In this document: positions 27,438 to 36,562 of the stretch, piece after piece
Position numbering within the stretch: the first letter of the stretch is position 1
How the letters are laid out: each line of letters starts with the position of its first letter
Assembly: GCF_000425445.1 (NCBI RefSeq)
Contig: NZ_AUDL01000004.1
Span: 434,001-498,000 of the forward strand
Direction: 5' to 3'
From: Flavobacterium denitrificans DSM 15936
GTDB lineage: Bacteria > Bacteroidota > Bacteroidia > Flavobacteriales > Flavobacteriaceae
DNA length: 64,000 bases
The notes under the pieces: model-generated
Database searches by the model: none
Seen by the model: only the letters and a program-made list of their open reading frames with translations
What the model was told of the DNA's origin: nothing
Translations under genes and position numbers: made by a program

Positions 27438-29492
27438 TTATTTTGATATGTTAAAATTGTTTTCTTCTAAATATTTAATGATTTGTTCACAGGCATTTTT
27501 ACATGTAAATCCGAACTTTTCATCTAAAACTGATGCTGGCGCTGAGTAACCAAAATGCTCTAATCCAAAAACTTTTCCGTTTCTTCCAGCAAGATTTTCC
27601 AAGTTTACTGGAAGTCCGGCTGTTAAACCAAAAACCAATCCGTCATTAGGAATTACACTTTCTTGATATTGTTTTGATTGTGATCTAAAAAGTCCTTCAG
27701 AAATGATCGAAGCAACATTTATTTTTATACCGATGGTTTGTTCCAATTCAGTCGCGGCCTCAATAAGCGTCGCCACTTCAGAGCCATTTGCGATTAAGGT
27801 AATATCTGGATTTGAAACTGATTTTACCAAATAGCCTCCTTTTTGAGCTTGCAAAGCATCTTCAAATCTTGATTTTCCAATAGTTGGCAAATCCTTAATA
27901 TCTTGTCTTGAAAAAATTAATCCTGTTGGCGTTTTCTTGTTTTCAAGTGCCATTTGCCAAGCTACAGAAGTTTCAATTGCATCAGCAGGACGAAGTGCCA
28001 GCAAACTTTGCTCACCCGAATGATTTTTGATTTTTTCCAACAATCTAATCTGCGCTTCTTGCTCGATTGGCTGATGCGTTGGTCCATCTTCGCCTACGCG
28101 GAAAGAATCGTGCGTCCAAACATATTTTACAGGAAGTTCCTGAATTGCAGATAAACGAATTGCCGGTTTCATATAATCTGAAAAAACAAAAAATGTAGCC
28201 ACAACCGGAATGACACCGCCGTGAAGTGCAATTCCGTTTGCAATTGCCGCCATTGTCAACTCGGCAACACCTGCTTGCAAAAATCCGCCACTGAAATCCT
28301 CTCTTTTTAAAACGGAAGATTTTTTTAAGAATCCATCCGTTTTGTCGCTATTCGATAAATCTGCAGAAGAAACAATTATGTTTTCCACATTTTCAGCCAA
28401 ATATCCTAAAACCGACGCCGAGGCGTCACGAGTCGCAGCATTTGCTTTTTGAGCAATTGAACTAAAATCTAGATTTGGCAAATCGCCATTGAAAAAGCTT
28501 TTAATTTTTTGAGCTAACTCTGGATTTTGATTTTCCCAAACAGAAAATTTTGATTTGCTTTCTGTCGCTTTAGCCTTTTTGTCTGCTAAAACATTTTTAT
28601 AGAAATCAGCAACATCTTTATAAACTGCAAAGCCATCTTCTGGATTTGCACCTAAATTTAAAAGTGTTTTTTCAAAATCAGCTTTTGTTCCACCGATAGG
28701 TTTTCCGTGCAATTCGCATTGTCCTTCATACTTTGTTCCGTCGGCAGTAACACAGCCTTTTCCCATTATTGTTCTTCCAATAATCAAAGTTGGTTTTTCT
28801 GTTTCGGCGTTTGCAGCATCAAGCGCCGAACGGATTTCATCATGATTATGGCCGTCAATTGTAACAACTTTCCATCCCCATGATTCGTATTTCATTGCTG
28901 TATCTTCATTGGTAACCTCATCTGTCATTGAAGACAATTGCACATCATTTGAGTCATAAAACATAATGAAATTGTTCAATCCTAAATGACCTGCGATACG
29001 GCCTGCTCCTTGCGAAATTTCCTCCTGAACTCCTCCATCAGTAATAAAACCGTAGATCTTATGATCAAATAAATTATCAAATCTAGCCGATAAAAATTTA
29101 GCCGCAATTGCTGCTCCAATACCCATTACGTGGCCTTGTCCTAACGGCCCAGAAGTATTTTCGATTCCTCTTTTTACATCAATTTCTGGATGCCCAGGTG
29201 TCACTGATCCCCATTGTCTGAAATTCTCTAAATCGGTTTTTTCAAAATTTCCAAGTAAATGGTATTGTGCATACATTAAAGCCGAAAGATGTCCAGCATC
29301 CATAAAAAATCGGTCTCTAAAAACCCAATGCATATCACTTGGATCGTATTTTAAATATTCAGTATATAAAATATGCATGAAATCTGCACCGCCCATTGCC
29401 CCTCCCGGATGGCCTGATTTTGCTTTTTCAACCATCGAAATGGCTAATGCTCTTATATTATCTGCTGCTAGTTGATCTATTTTCTTGTTCAT
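27438..29492 (-). CDS. tkt: Transketolase
   Basis: It is a thiamine-diphosphate enzyme that moves two-carbon units and consumes the xylulose 5-phosphate made by AraD. At 684 residues it is a full-length single chain. Visible parts are KSGHPGGAMGGADF at the N-terminus, GPLGQGHVMGIGAAIAAK, GFITDGGVQEEISQGAG as the ThDP/metal site, and THDSFRVGEDGPTHQPIEQ in the second domain. One oddity: the ThDP-site motif is GDGxxxE in most homologues and here reads TDGGVQEE, which still keeps Asp and Glu. It has an AraR-like operator at its promoter. Confidence 0.96.
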   Translation of the reverse strand: MNKKIDQLAADNIRALAISMVEKAKSGHPGGAMGGADFMHILYTEYLKYDPSDMHWVFRDRFFMDAGHLSALMYAQYHLLGNFEKTDLENFRQWGSVTPGHPEIDVKRGIENTSGPLGQGHVMGIGAAIAAKFLSARFDNLFDHKIYGFITDGGVQEEISQGAGRIAGHLGLNNFIMFYDSNDVQLSSMTDEVTNEDTAMKYESWGWKVVTIDGHNHDEIRSALDAANAETEKPTLIIGRTIMGKGCVTADGTKYEGQCELHGKPIGGTKADFEKTLLNLGANPEDGFAVYKDVADFYKNVLADKKAKATESKSKFSVWENQNPELAQKIKSFFNGDLPNLDFSSIAQKANAATRDASASVLGYLAENVENIIVSSADLSNSDKTDGFLKKSSVLKREDFSGGFLQAGVAELTMAAIANGIALHGGVIPVVATFFVFSDYMKPAIRLSAIQELPVKYVWTHDSFRVGEDGPTHQPIEQEAQIRLLEKIKNHSGEQSLLALRPADAIETSVAWQMALENKKTPTGLIFSRQDIKDLPTIGKSRFEDALQAQKGGYLVKSVSNPDITLIANGSEVATLIEAATELEQTIGIKINVASIISEGLFRSQSKQYQESVIPNDGLVFGLTAGLPVNLENLAGRNGKVFGLEHFGYSAPASVLDEKFGFTCKNACEQIIKYLEENNFNISK

Positions 29493-29597
29493 TTCTAATT
29501 AATAAATTGAAAGGTATTGAGTTTGGTTATTTGTGGTTTTTAATTCGTTTTCACTGAATATCAGACAGAAATCTTCCTGATCAAATGAAACAAATAA

Positions 29598-29618
29598 TAA
29601 GTGTAAAATTTACATTTA
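29598..29618. promoter_or_regulatory. AraR-like operator of tkt-tal
   Basis: TAAGTGT-AAAATTT-ACATTTA, directly downstream of an exact -7 box, so a bound regulator would cover the transcription start. Confidence 0.75.
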
Positions 29619-29626
29619 CAAATGTA
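29619..29626 (-). promoter_or_regulatory. -7 box of tkt-tal
   Basis: The minus strand reads TACATTTG (exact TAnnTTTG), with TTTG 21 bp upstream (CAAA at 29648 on the plus strand). Confidence 0.65.
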
Positions 29627-29714
29627 TGTAAAATAATTCCACAAAAACAAAAAAATTGTTTCCTTATTTTTTTAATTAAAAAAATGATAATTTAACAAGC
29701 AAAAAGAGAATTGC

Positions 29715-29873
29715 TTGAAATAAAAACACAGAAAGATAGGGTTGTCTTTTGTGTAAAATTATTTTAAACACATAGCCAAGAAATATTTCTATGTTTATGT
29801 ATGGCAACTGAAACGCCTTTTTAAGCAAACAAAAGCTATGTTCCTATGTGTTTAAATAATTGTAGACAAAGGT
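29715..29873. repeat. Inverted repeat between tkt and the GntR gene
   Basis: A TTTTAAACACATAG arm near 29761 and a CTATGTGTTTAAATAATT arm near 29846 are complementary, with AACATAG-like short words between. No gene is seen in 29493-29886 beyond this and the tkt promoter. Confidence 0.55.
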
Positions 29874-29886
29874 TGTTAGCAAAATC

Positions 29887-30885
29887 CTACAATGAATTTC
29901 GCATAATCAAAGACGATTTATTTTCGATCTGTTCTTTTTTTCCTTTCAAAACCATTTCGGCCAAAATTTTTCCCATTGTTTCAAAATGAGTGGAAATGGT
30001 CGTAATTCCATTGGCCACAATTTTTTTCAGAGGCGTTTCATTATACGATATAATTCCGAAATCGGTTCCTAGTTTCAAATTTTGATTTCGAGCGCTTTCA
30101 ATTAAATGAACCAATTCGCGATCGGTTGGCGTTATGTACAAATCGCCTTCGGTAATTTTTCGATCTTTAAATTCACTGATGATTTCGTATTGAAAATTAT
30201 ACTGTGAACAAAAAGCTTCAAAACCTATTTTCATGCCAAGCGGTTCTCTAAAACCTGGAAAAATTAAAATCAGTTTTTTGTATTTATTCAGTCTTGCTTT
30301 AGCATTATATAAACCTTCAAAAACATCTTTTTCGTGATTTTGATAAATGGCAGGATATGCTTTCAAATCGGCGTTGGTTTGATCCAGTATGATAACTTCA
30401 TTTACTGGTAGGGTTTTTATAAAAGTTGCCGTATCGAGCAAATTGGTAGGCATGATAATATATTTTGTGTAATTGCCATTGCTGTCATTTATGAGCTTTT
30501 GAAAAACCTGAATATTGAAATGATGGAAGAAAATATCGACCTGAACATTCTTTCCGATATTTTTTAAAAACGAATTATAAATGTCTTCTTTGAAAATATT
30601 CAATTCATCAAAAAGTAAAAAAATCTTGTGTTTTATAGTAGTTTCAACGCTTTTAACATAATAACCTTTGCCTGGAATGGCATAAATTATGCCTCGTTTT
30701 TTTAATTCGTCATACGCTAATAAAACCGTATCACGTGATAAAGAAAAAGCCAAACAAACTTTATTTACCGATGGAAGTTTGTCTCCTTTAACTAATTTTT
30801 CTTCATCAATCGCTTTTTCAATTGAAAGAATTATCTGCTTATATTTTGGCAGACCGATGTTATTTTGGATTGAAATAATATTCAT
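29887..30885 (-). CDS. GntR-family regulator with sugar-binding domain
   Basis: It probably controls the divergent galactose genes. Residues 1-70 form a GntR winged helix (KGDKLPSVNKVCLAFSLSRDTVLLAYDELKKRGI), and 80-332 resemble a periplasmic-binding-protein-like ligand domain of the LacI type (LKLGTDFGIISYNETPLKKI). It is transcribed away from galM, with a direct repeat of ACTGGTA in the 102-bp gap. The effector is inferred from the neighbours and not visible in sequence. Confidence 0.88.
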   Translation of the reverse strand: MNIISIQNNIGLPKYKQIILSIEKAIDEEKLVKGDKLPSVNKVCLAFSLSRDTVLLAYDELKKRGIIYAIPGKGYYVKSVETTIKHKIFLLFDELNIFKEDIYNSFLKNIGKNVQVDIFFHHFNIQVFQKLINDSNGNYTKYIIMPTNLLDTATFIKTLPVNEVIILDQTNADLKAYPAIYQNHEKDVFEGLYNAKARLNKYKKLILIFPGFREPLGMKIGFEAFCSQYNFQYEIISEFKDRKITEGDLYITPTDRELVHLIESARNQNLKLGTDFGIISYNETPLKKIVANGITTISTHFETMGKILAEMVLKGKKEQIENKSSLIMRNSL

Positions 30886-30917
30886 AGAAATTGAAATTTG
30901 GGCGCAATATACAAAAA

Positions 30918-30934
30918 ACTGGTAGGTACTGGTA
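30918..30934. promoter_or_regulatory. Direct-repeat operator between the GntR gene and galM
   Basis: ACTGGTA occurs at 30918-30924 and 30928-30934, ten bases apart, which puts both on the same face of the helix. It lies about 20 bp upstream of the galM -7 box. Confidence 0.55.
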
Positions 30935-30955
30935 TGTAAACATGTAAAATGTTTC

Positions 30956-30963
30956 TATTTTTG
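30956..30963 (+). promoter_or_regulatory. -7 box of galM-galK-galT
   Basis: TATTTTTG is an exact TAnnTTTG, 24 bp before the ATG. Its position argues against the upstream in-frame start at 30949. Confidence 0.6.
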
Positions 30964-30987
30964 AATTTCACTTTTGTCAAAAATAAC

Positions 30988-32040
30988 ATGGAAATAAAAC
31001 ATATATCGCAATTTCAAGATTCATCTGCTTTCAAATCGTTTGGTTTAACTCCTGATAACGAAGAAATTCTCTCTTTTGAATTAGCCAACAAAAGTGGAAT
31101 GAAAGTGCAGTTAATCAATTATGGAGCAACTGTTACTTCACTACAAATTCCTGTTGACGGAAAATTGGTTGATGTCGTTTTAGGTTTTGATACTTTAGAA
31201 TCTTATATCGCTTCATACAATTTACCAAGTGCACCATATTTTGGAACAACTGTTGGCCGTTATGCGGGAAGAATCAATAAAGGTGTTTTTTCTATAAACG
31301 GAAAAACATTTCAATTGGCTGGAAACAATAATGGAAATGCGCTGCATGGCGGAAATGTTGGTTTCGGAAAAAAAGCATGGAATGTAACCGATATCACTTC
31401 GGGCGAAAATCCATCGATTACTTTTAGCCTTTTAAGTGAAGATTTAGACCAAAATTATCCAGGCGCTCTACATGTTTCTTTGAAATATACTTTGACAGAA
31501 GCAAACGAATTACAATTAGAATACATAGCAACAACAACTGAAGATACTGTTATTAATTTGACACATCATAGTTATTTCAATTTGAATGGCCATGATTCGA
31601 CTGTTTTGGATCAGGAAATGACTATTGTTTCGGATCAATTTTTAGAAACCAATTCAGAGAATATTCCAACAGGAAAATTTACTGCCGTTTCTGGTCATGA
31701 TTTTGATTTTAGAACAGCCAAAAAATGTCCTGCGTCTATTGACAATTCATTTGTAATCGAACCTTCAAATGATGTTGTCGCGACATTATTCAGTCCGAAA
31801 ACAAAATTGAAAATGAGCGTTTACACCGATCAGCCAAGCGTTCACCTATATGTAGGTGGCAATTGTTTTAATACTTTAAAAGGAAAAGAAGACGCCGTTT
31901 ATCATCCTGCAAGCGGGATTTGTTTTGAAACGCAGAATTTTCCTGACGCACCAAATCAAGAAAATTTCCCAAATTCAGTTTTGAAAAAAGGGGAAGAATA
32001 TCACCAAAAAACAGTTTACAAATTTGAAAATGTAAAGTAA
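30988..32040 (+). CDS. galM: Aldose 1-epimerase (cytoplasmic)
   Basis: A galactose mutarotase that feeds GalK the alpha anomer. The 350 residues carry GRYAGRINKG, NALHGGNVGFG, VINLTHHSYFNLNG and the late Glu in CFETQNFPDAPNQ. There is no signal peptide from the ATG at 30988, in contrast to the lipoprotein paralogue at 5207-6391. The open frame extends 13 codons upstream across the -7 box, so that start is unlikely. It is the first gene of galM-galK-galT. Confidence 0.95.
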   Translation: MEIKHISQFQDSSAFKSFGLTPDNEEILSFELANKSGMKVQLINYGATVTSLQIPVDGKLVDVVLGFDTLESYIASYNLPSAPYFGTTVGRYAGRINKGVFSINGKTFQLAGNNNGNALHGGNVGFGKKAWNVTDITSGENPSITFSLLSEDLDQNYPGALHVSLKYTLTEANELQLEYIATTTEDTVINLTHHSYFNLNGHDSTVLDQEMTIVSDQFLETNSENIPTGKFTAVSGHDFDFRTAKKCPASIDNSFVIEPSNDVVATLFSPKTKLKMSVYTDQPSVHLYVGGNCFNTLKGKEDAVYHPASGICFETQNFPDAPNQENFPNSVLKKGEEYHQKTVYKFENVK

Positions 32041-32108
32041 GAATCAACCATCATACTTGAAAAAACATCCAATAAATTACAAGAAAACACTATTACAATT
32101 ACTAAATA

Positions 32109-33269
32109 ATGAATGAGATTTTAATACAAAACACGACAGCGTTTTTTGAGAAAACTTTCGGGTCTGCACCTCAAAAAATTGTGCTTTCTCCTGGAAGAAT
32201 CAACATCATTGGAGAACATATCGATTACAATGACGGTTACGTTTTGCCAGCCGCAATTGACAAAGTAATTTGTTTTGCTTTTGAAAAAAACAACACTAAA
32301 AAATCAAAAGTAATCGCAATTGATTTAAATGAAGAATTTGAAATCGATTTGACTGAAAAAGTTGAATTGAACGATGCCGTTTGGACAAATTATATTCGTG
32401 GCGTTATTAAACAACTTCAAGATAATGGTTTTGCTTTTGAAGGCTTCAACTGTGTTTTTAGCAGTAATATTCCGGTTGGTTCTGGATTGTCTTCTTCTGC
32501 AGCTTTAGAATGTGGAATGATTTTCGGAATTGCATCCCTTTTCGATTTAAAAATTGAAAAGAAAGATATAGCATTATTAGGACAAAAAGCAGAACACTGG
32601 GTTGGAATCAACTGCGGTATTATGGATCAGTTTTCAAGCGTTCATGGTCTTGACAACAAAGTAATCAAATTAGACTGCAACACACTGGATTTTGAATATC
32701 ACAATGCCGATTTCAAAGATTATTCTTTGATTTTGATGGATAGCAACGTAAAACATTCGCTTTTCACATCAGAATATAATACTCGAAGAATTGAGTGCGA
32801 ACAAGGTCTTGCGATTATAAAAGAAAATTTCCCAGAAGTAAAAACTTTTAGAGACTGCAAAGAAGAACAACTTTTGAGCATTCAGGATAAATTTGATCCA
32901 ACCGTTTTTAAAAGAGTTCATTTTGTTGTAAAAGAAATCAACCGCGTAATCAAAGCTTGCGAGGCTTTGGACAAAGGAAACATAGAACTTTTAGGACAAT
33001 TGCTTTTTGAAACACATTATGGATTATCTCAAGAATATGCTGTAAGTTGTGAAGAGCTTGATATGCTTGTAGATACTGCAAAAGCAGATGATGCAATAAT
33101 TGGTTCTCGTTTAATGGGAGGTGGTTTTGGTGGATGTACCATAAATTTAATTAAAAAAGGACATGAAAATGAGGTAAAACGTAAGTTTTCAAACCTTTAT
33201 TTAGATACATTTGGAATTGAATTAAAATTCTATGATGTAAAAATCTCAAACGGAACACAACTACTTTAA
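32109..33269 (+). CDS. galK: Galactokinase
   Basis: It phosphorylates D-galactose at C1. GHMP-kinase motifs are intact: SPGRINIIGEHIDYNDGYVLPAAID (galactose binding), VGSGLSSSAALECG (ATP loop, about 119-132) and GGGFGGCTINL (about 335-345). The 386-residue length is normal. It lies between galM and galT in a Leloir-pathway operon; no galE is seen in this window. Confidence 0.97.
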   Translation: MNEILIQNTTAFFEKTFGSAPQKIVLSPGRINIIGEHIDYNDGYVLPAAIDKVICFAFEKNNTKKSKVIAIDLNEEFEIDLTEKVELNDAVWTNYIRGVIKQLQDNGFAFEGFNCVFSSNIPVGSGLSSSAALECGMIFGIASLFDLKIEKKDIALLGQKAEHWVGINCGIMDQFSSVHGLDNKVIKLDCNTLDFEYHNADFKDYSLILMDSNVKHSLFTSEYNTRRIECEQGLAIIKENFPEVKTFRDCKEEQLLSIQDKFDPTVFKRVHFVVKEINRVIKACEALDKGNIELLGQLLFETHYGLSQEYAVSCEELDMLVDTAKADDAIIGSRLMGGGFGGCTINLIKKGHENEVKRKFSNLYLDTFGIELKFYDVKISNGTQLL

Positions 33270-33286
33270 TACCACAACTACATTAC

Positions 33287-34336
33287 ATGAAAAATTTTGA
33301 CATTAACGAAGATCCACACAGACGTTTTAACCCTTTAATCAACGAGTGGGTTTTAGTTTCTCCTCATCGCGCAAAACGTCCTTGGCAAGGGCAAAATGAA
33401 ACGATCGCTACCGAAGCATTGCCAAAATACGATCCAACTTGTTACTTATGCCCAGGAAATGTTCGTGCCAACGGAATGAACAATCCGAAATATGAAAGCA
33501 GTTTTGTTTTTGAAAATGATTTTGCAGCGATGAAGCAAGACGAAATTATTTTTGAAGAAGATATCAAACACACTTTCTTTAAAGCAAAACCAGAACAAGG
33601 AATTTCAAGAGTAGTTTGTTTTTCACCAAGACACGATTTGACTTTGCCAGAAATGGAAATTGACGGAATCGAAAACATCATCAGAACTTGGCAAAAAGAA
33701 TATACTGATTTAGGAAGCATCAAATATATCAATCACGTTCAGATTTTTGAAAACAAAGGAAGCGTGATGGGTTGCTCTAACCCACATCCGCATGGACAAA
33801 TTTGGGCACAATCATCATTGCCTACGCAAGTTGAAAAAACGCAAAACAGCTTAAAAGCCTATTATGATAAAAACCAAAGAACGCTTCTTCAAGATTATTT
33901 AGAAGCCGAATTAAAATCAGGTGACCGTATTGTAATAGAGAACGATCATTTTGTGGCATTGGTTCCGTTTTGGGCAATCTGGCCTTACGAAACTATGATT
34001 TTAAGCAAAAGAGCTTTCGGAAAAATCACTGATTTTACTTCGGAAGAAACTACGGCTTTCGCAAAAATCTTGAAACAGCTTACAACAAAATACGACAACT
34101 TATTCAGTACTTCTTTCCCATATTCGTCAGGAATTCACCAAACTCCTACAGATGGTTTAAAACATCCTGAATGGCATTTCCACATGCATTTTTACCCGCC
34201 ATTGTTAAGATCAGCAACGGTTAAAAAATTCATGGTTGGTTATGAAATGATGGGCGAATCGCAAAGAGACATCACTCCTGAAAAAAGTGCCGAAATTTTA
34301 AGACAACAATCAGACGTACATTATAAAAGTCTTTAA
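33287..34336 (+). CDS. galT: Galactose-1-phosphate uridylyltransferase
   Basis: It swaps UMP between UDP-glucose and galactose 1-phosphate. The catalytic HPH lies in CSNPHPHGQIWAQ (about residues 163-175), with zinc-type Cys in YLCPGN and late His residues in HPEWHFHMHFYPPLLRS. The 349-residue length fits the family. It is 17 bp behind galK and ends the galactose operon before a 270-bp gap. Confidence 0.97.
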   Translation: MKNFDINEDPHRRFNPLINEWVLVSPHRAKRPWQGQNETIATEALPKYDPTCYLCPGNVRANGMNNPKYESSFVFENDFAAMKQDEIIFEEDIKHTFFKAKPEQGISRVVCFSPRHDLTLPEMEIDGIENIIRTWQKEYTDLGSIKYINHVQIFENKGSVMGCSNPHPHGQIWAQSSLPTQVEKTQNSLKAYYDKNQRTLLQDYLEAELKSGDRIVIENDHFVALVPFWAIWPYETMILSKRAFGKITDFTSEETTAFAKILKQLTTKYDNLFSTSFPYSSGIHQTPTDGLKHPEWHFHMHFYPPLLRSATVKKFMVGYEMMGESQRDITPEKSAEILRQQSDVHYKSL

Positions 34337-34387
34337 AATTGAGACAAAATCAAGTCGGTTTTAAAATTTAACATAATAAATTGATTA

Positions 34388-34408
34388 TAAATGTAAAAAA
34401 CACATTTG
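34388..34408. promoter_or_regulatory. AraR-like site upstream of the sugar symporter
   Basis: TAAATGT-AAAAAAC-ACATTTG matches the operator layout with one change in the first half-site. It lies upstream of the -33 region of the candidate promoter at 34437. Confidence 0.65.
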
Positions 34409-34436
34409 TAAATGATGTAGATATGGAATTTTATTA

Positions 34437-34444
34437 TACTTTTG
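34437..34444 (+). promoter_or_regulatory. Candidate -7 box of the sugar symporter
   Basis: TACTTTTG is an exact TAnnTTTG, but no well-spaced -33 TTG is seen. The leader would be about 160 nt. Confidence 0.45.
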
Positions 34445-34609
34445 GCTTTCGTTCTTATTTTGATAAAAAAATAACAGAATAAAAACAGATATCTTAGTTT
34501 TAACAAGATAAAACAACAAAATAACAGGTTTCGGAAATTATAATTAAAAACGAATTTATAAAACCACTTTACAAACAATCACCTATACTAATTTTTTAAA
34601 ATACTAACA

Positions 34610-36295
34610 ATGAACCAGAACCTCGCTTTCGCCGATTATGCGGTTTTTATTATTTATTTCATCGTAGTTTCGGTCTACGGTTATACAGTTTACCGCAAGC
34701 GTAAACAAGACGAACAAGATGCTAAAGCTTACTTTTTAGCTGAAGGAAATTTAACTTGGTGGGCAATTGGAGCTTCATTAATTGCTTCAAATATTTCAGC
34801 TGAACAATTCATCGGAATGAGTGGTGAAGGTTTCTTTTTAGGAATCGCTGTTGCTGCTTACGAATGGCTTGCTGCTATTGCTTTGATTATTGTAGCAGTT
34901 TGGTTTATTCCTGTATATCTTAAAAACAAGATTTACACGATGCCTCAATTCTTAAAAACACGTTACAACGAATCTACTGCTTTGATTATGGCGGTTTTCT
35001 GGTTGTTTTTATACGTTTTTGTAAACTTGACTTCTATCCTTTATTTAGGAGCCGTTGCTATCAATGGTCTTGCTGGAGGTGAATATCTGCATGTGATCAT
35101 GCTTGGATTGGCTGTATTTGCTCTGTTCATTTCGTTAGGAGGAATGAAAGTTGTAGCTTACACAGACGTTATTCAAGTTGCTGTTTTAATCATTGGAGGT
35201 TTAGTGACTTCATACATCGCACTTACAACTGTTGGACGTTATTTTGGAGTTGGAGAAAATGCTATCGCTGGATTTAATGTCTTGATGGAAAAAGCTCCTG
35301 AGCATTTCAAAATGATTATTCCAAGACCAACTGCAACTTCATCTCAACTTGAAATTGATAAATATTTGACTTTCCCAGGATTATTATCTTATGCGGCAGG
35401 TATTTGGATCATCAACTTAAACTATTGGGGTTGTAACCAGTACATTACGCAAAGAGCACTTGGAGCAGATTTACAAACGGCACGTACAGGTATTTTATTT
35501 GCTGGTATGTTAAAATTATTAATGCCACTTATCGTAATGTTACCTGGTATTGCTGCTTTCGTTTTATACCAAAATGGACATTTACCTCAATTAGTTGGAG
35601 GAAAAGATGGTGCTTATTCTGCAATCTTGACGTTCTTGCCAACTGGTCTTAAAGGTCTTTCTGTAGCTGCATTGACTGCTGCAATCGTAGCGTCGTTAGC
35701 GGGCAAAGTAAACAGTATTTCTACTATCTATACATTAGACGTTCATAAAAAATACATCCAAAAAGACGCTGGTGAAAAACAACAAGTAAACATTGGTAGA
35801 ATTGCCGTTTTTGTTGCAATGTTGTTGGCTGTTTTATTTACATGGAATGACATTCTTGGAATTGGAGGAGTTGGAGGATTTACATACATCCAAAAATACA
35901 CAGGATTTATTAGCCCTGGAGTTTTCGCCATGTTCTTCCTTGGTATGTTCTGGAAAAGAACTACTGGAACTGCTGCAATTGTAGGTGTAATTTTAGGATT
36001 CCTATTATCTGTTTTATTCAATGAATATGCACCAATGTTATTTGGAAACGACACATTATTATATACAGCATACCCTAACGGAAAAGGAGCTTTCGAAATT
36101 CCATTCCACATTTGTATGGGATTATCATTCTTCTTTACCATGTTAGCGATGATTGCAATCAGTTTTGCTGGACCAAAAGTAAATCCAAAAGCGTTTGAAA
36201 TAGACTCTGAAATGTTTAAAGTAAAACCACAAACTACAGTTTTAATTGTAATTACATTATTGATTATTGTTGCGCTGTACGTTAAATTCTGGTAG
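34610..36295 (+). CDS. Sodium/sugar symporter (SSS family)
   Basis: It imports a monosaccharide with sodium across the inner membrane. At 561 residues with about 14 hydrophobic segments it fits the SGLT branch. SSS features include GASLIASNISAEQFIGMSGEGFFLG, GYTVYRKRKQ near the start and RTGILFAGMLKLLMPLI in the middle. Position after galT suggests galactose, while the AraR-like site suggests arabinose; a transporter for both, differing only at C5/C6, is reasonable. No other monosaccharide transporter is seen in the window. Confidence 0.93.
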   Translation: MNQNLAFADYAVFIIYFIVVSVYGYTVYRKRKQDEQDAKAYFLAEGNLTWWAIGASLIASNISAEQFIGMSGEGFFLGIAVAAYEWLAAIALIIVAVWFIPVYLKNKIYTMPQFLKTRYNESTALIMAVFWLFLYVFVNLTSILYLGAVAINGLAGGEYLHVIMLGLAVFALFISLGGMKVVAYTDVIQVAVLIIGGLVTSYIALTTVGRYFGVGENAIAGFNVLMEKAPEHFKMIIPRPTATSSQLEIDKYLTFPGLLSYAAGIWIINLNYWGCNQYITQRALGADLQTARTGILFAGMLKLLMPLIVMLPGIAAFVLYQNGHLPQLVGGKDGAYSAILTFLPTGLKGLSVAALTAAIVASLAGKVNSISTIYTLDVHKKYIQKDAGEKQQVNIGRIAVFVAMLLAVLFTWNDILGIGGVGGFTYIQKYTGFISPGVFAMFFLGMFWKRTTGTAAIVGVILGFLLSVLFNEYAPMLFGNDTLLYTAYPNGKGAFEIPFHICMGLSFFFTMLAMIAISFAGPKVNPKAFEIDSEMFKVKPQTTVLIVITLLIIVALYVKFW

Positions 36296-36326
36296 TATAA
36301 TTTTTTACTATATTATTTTTTGAAGA

Positions 36327-36361
36327 TTAAAAAGGCTGTCTGTTTTGACGGCCTTTTTTTT
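36327..36361 (+). terminator. Terminator after the sugar symporter
   Basis: AAAAAGGCTGTC and GACGGCCTTTTTTT form an imperfect stem around TGTTTT, ending in a T-run, 30 bp beyond the stop. Confidence 0.7.
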
Positions 36362-36562
36362 GTTAGAAAAAAGTATAATTTAGATGTCTGGAATTTTCGG
36401 GAAGTTTTTATAGGTGTAGTAAAAAGGATGAAACTTCGGAACGAGGCATCTTTATGTGCACGAACGAGACGCTCTCGTCAACTAGGAATTTTTCAAATCA
36501 TAAAACTTTTAGAAAACATGTTTAACATTAATCTTGATCAATAATAATTATAGTTGTTGCTT

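Noticed and set aside
35743..36141. 132-codon frame opposite to the symporter
   Set aside because: Shadow of a membrane-protein gene; no domain and no promoter.
36320..36544. 74-codon frame after the symporter
   Set aside because: It begins inside the terminator hairpin and has no recognisable sequence; the Arg-rich stretch looks like read-through of noncoding DNA.
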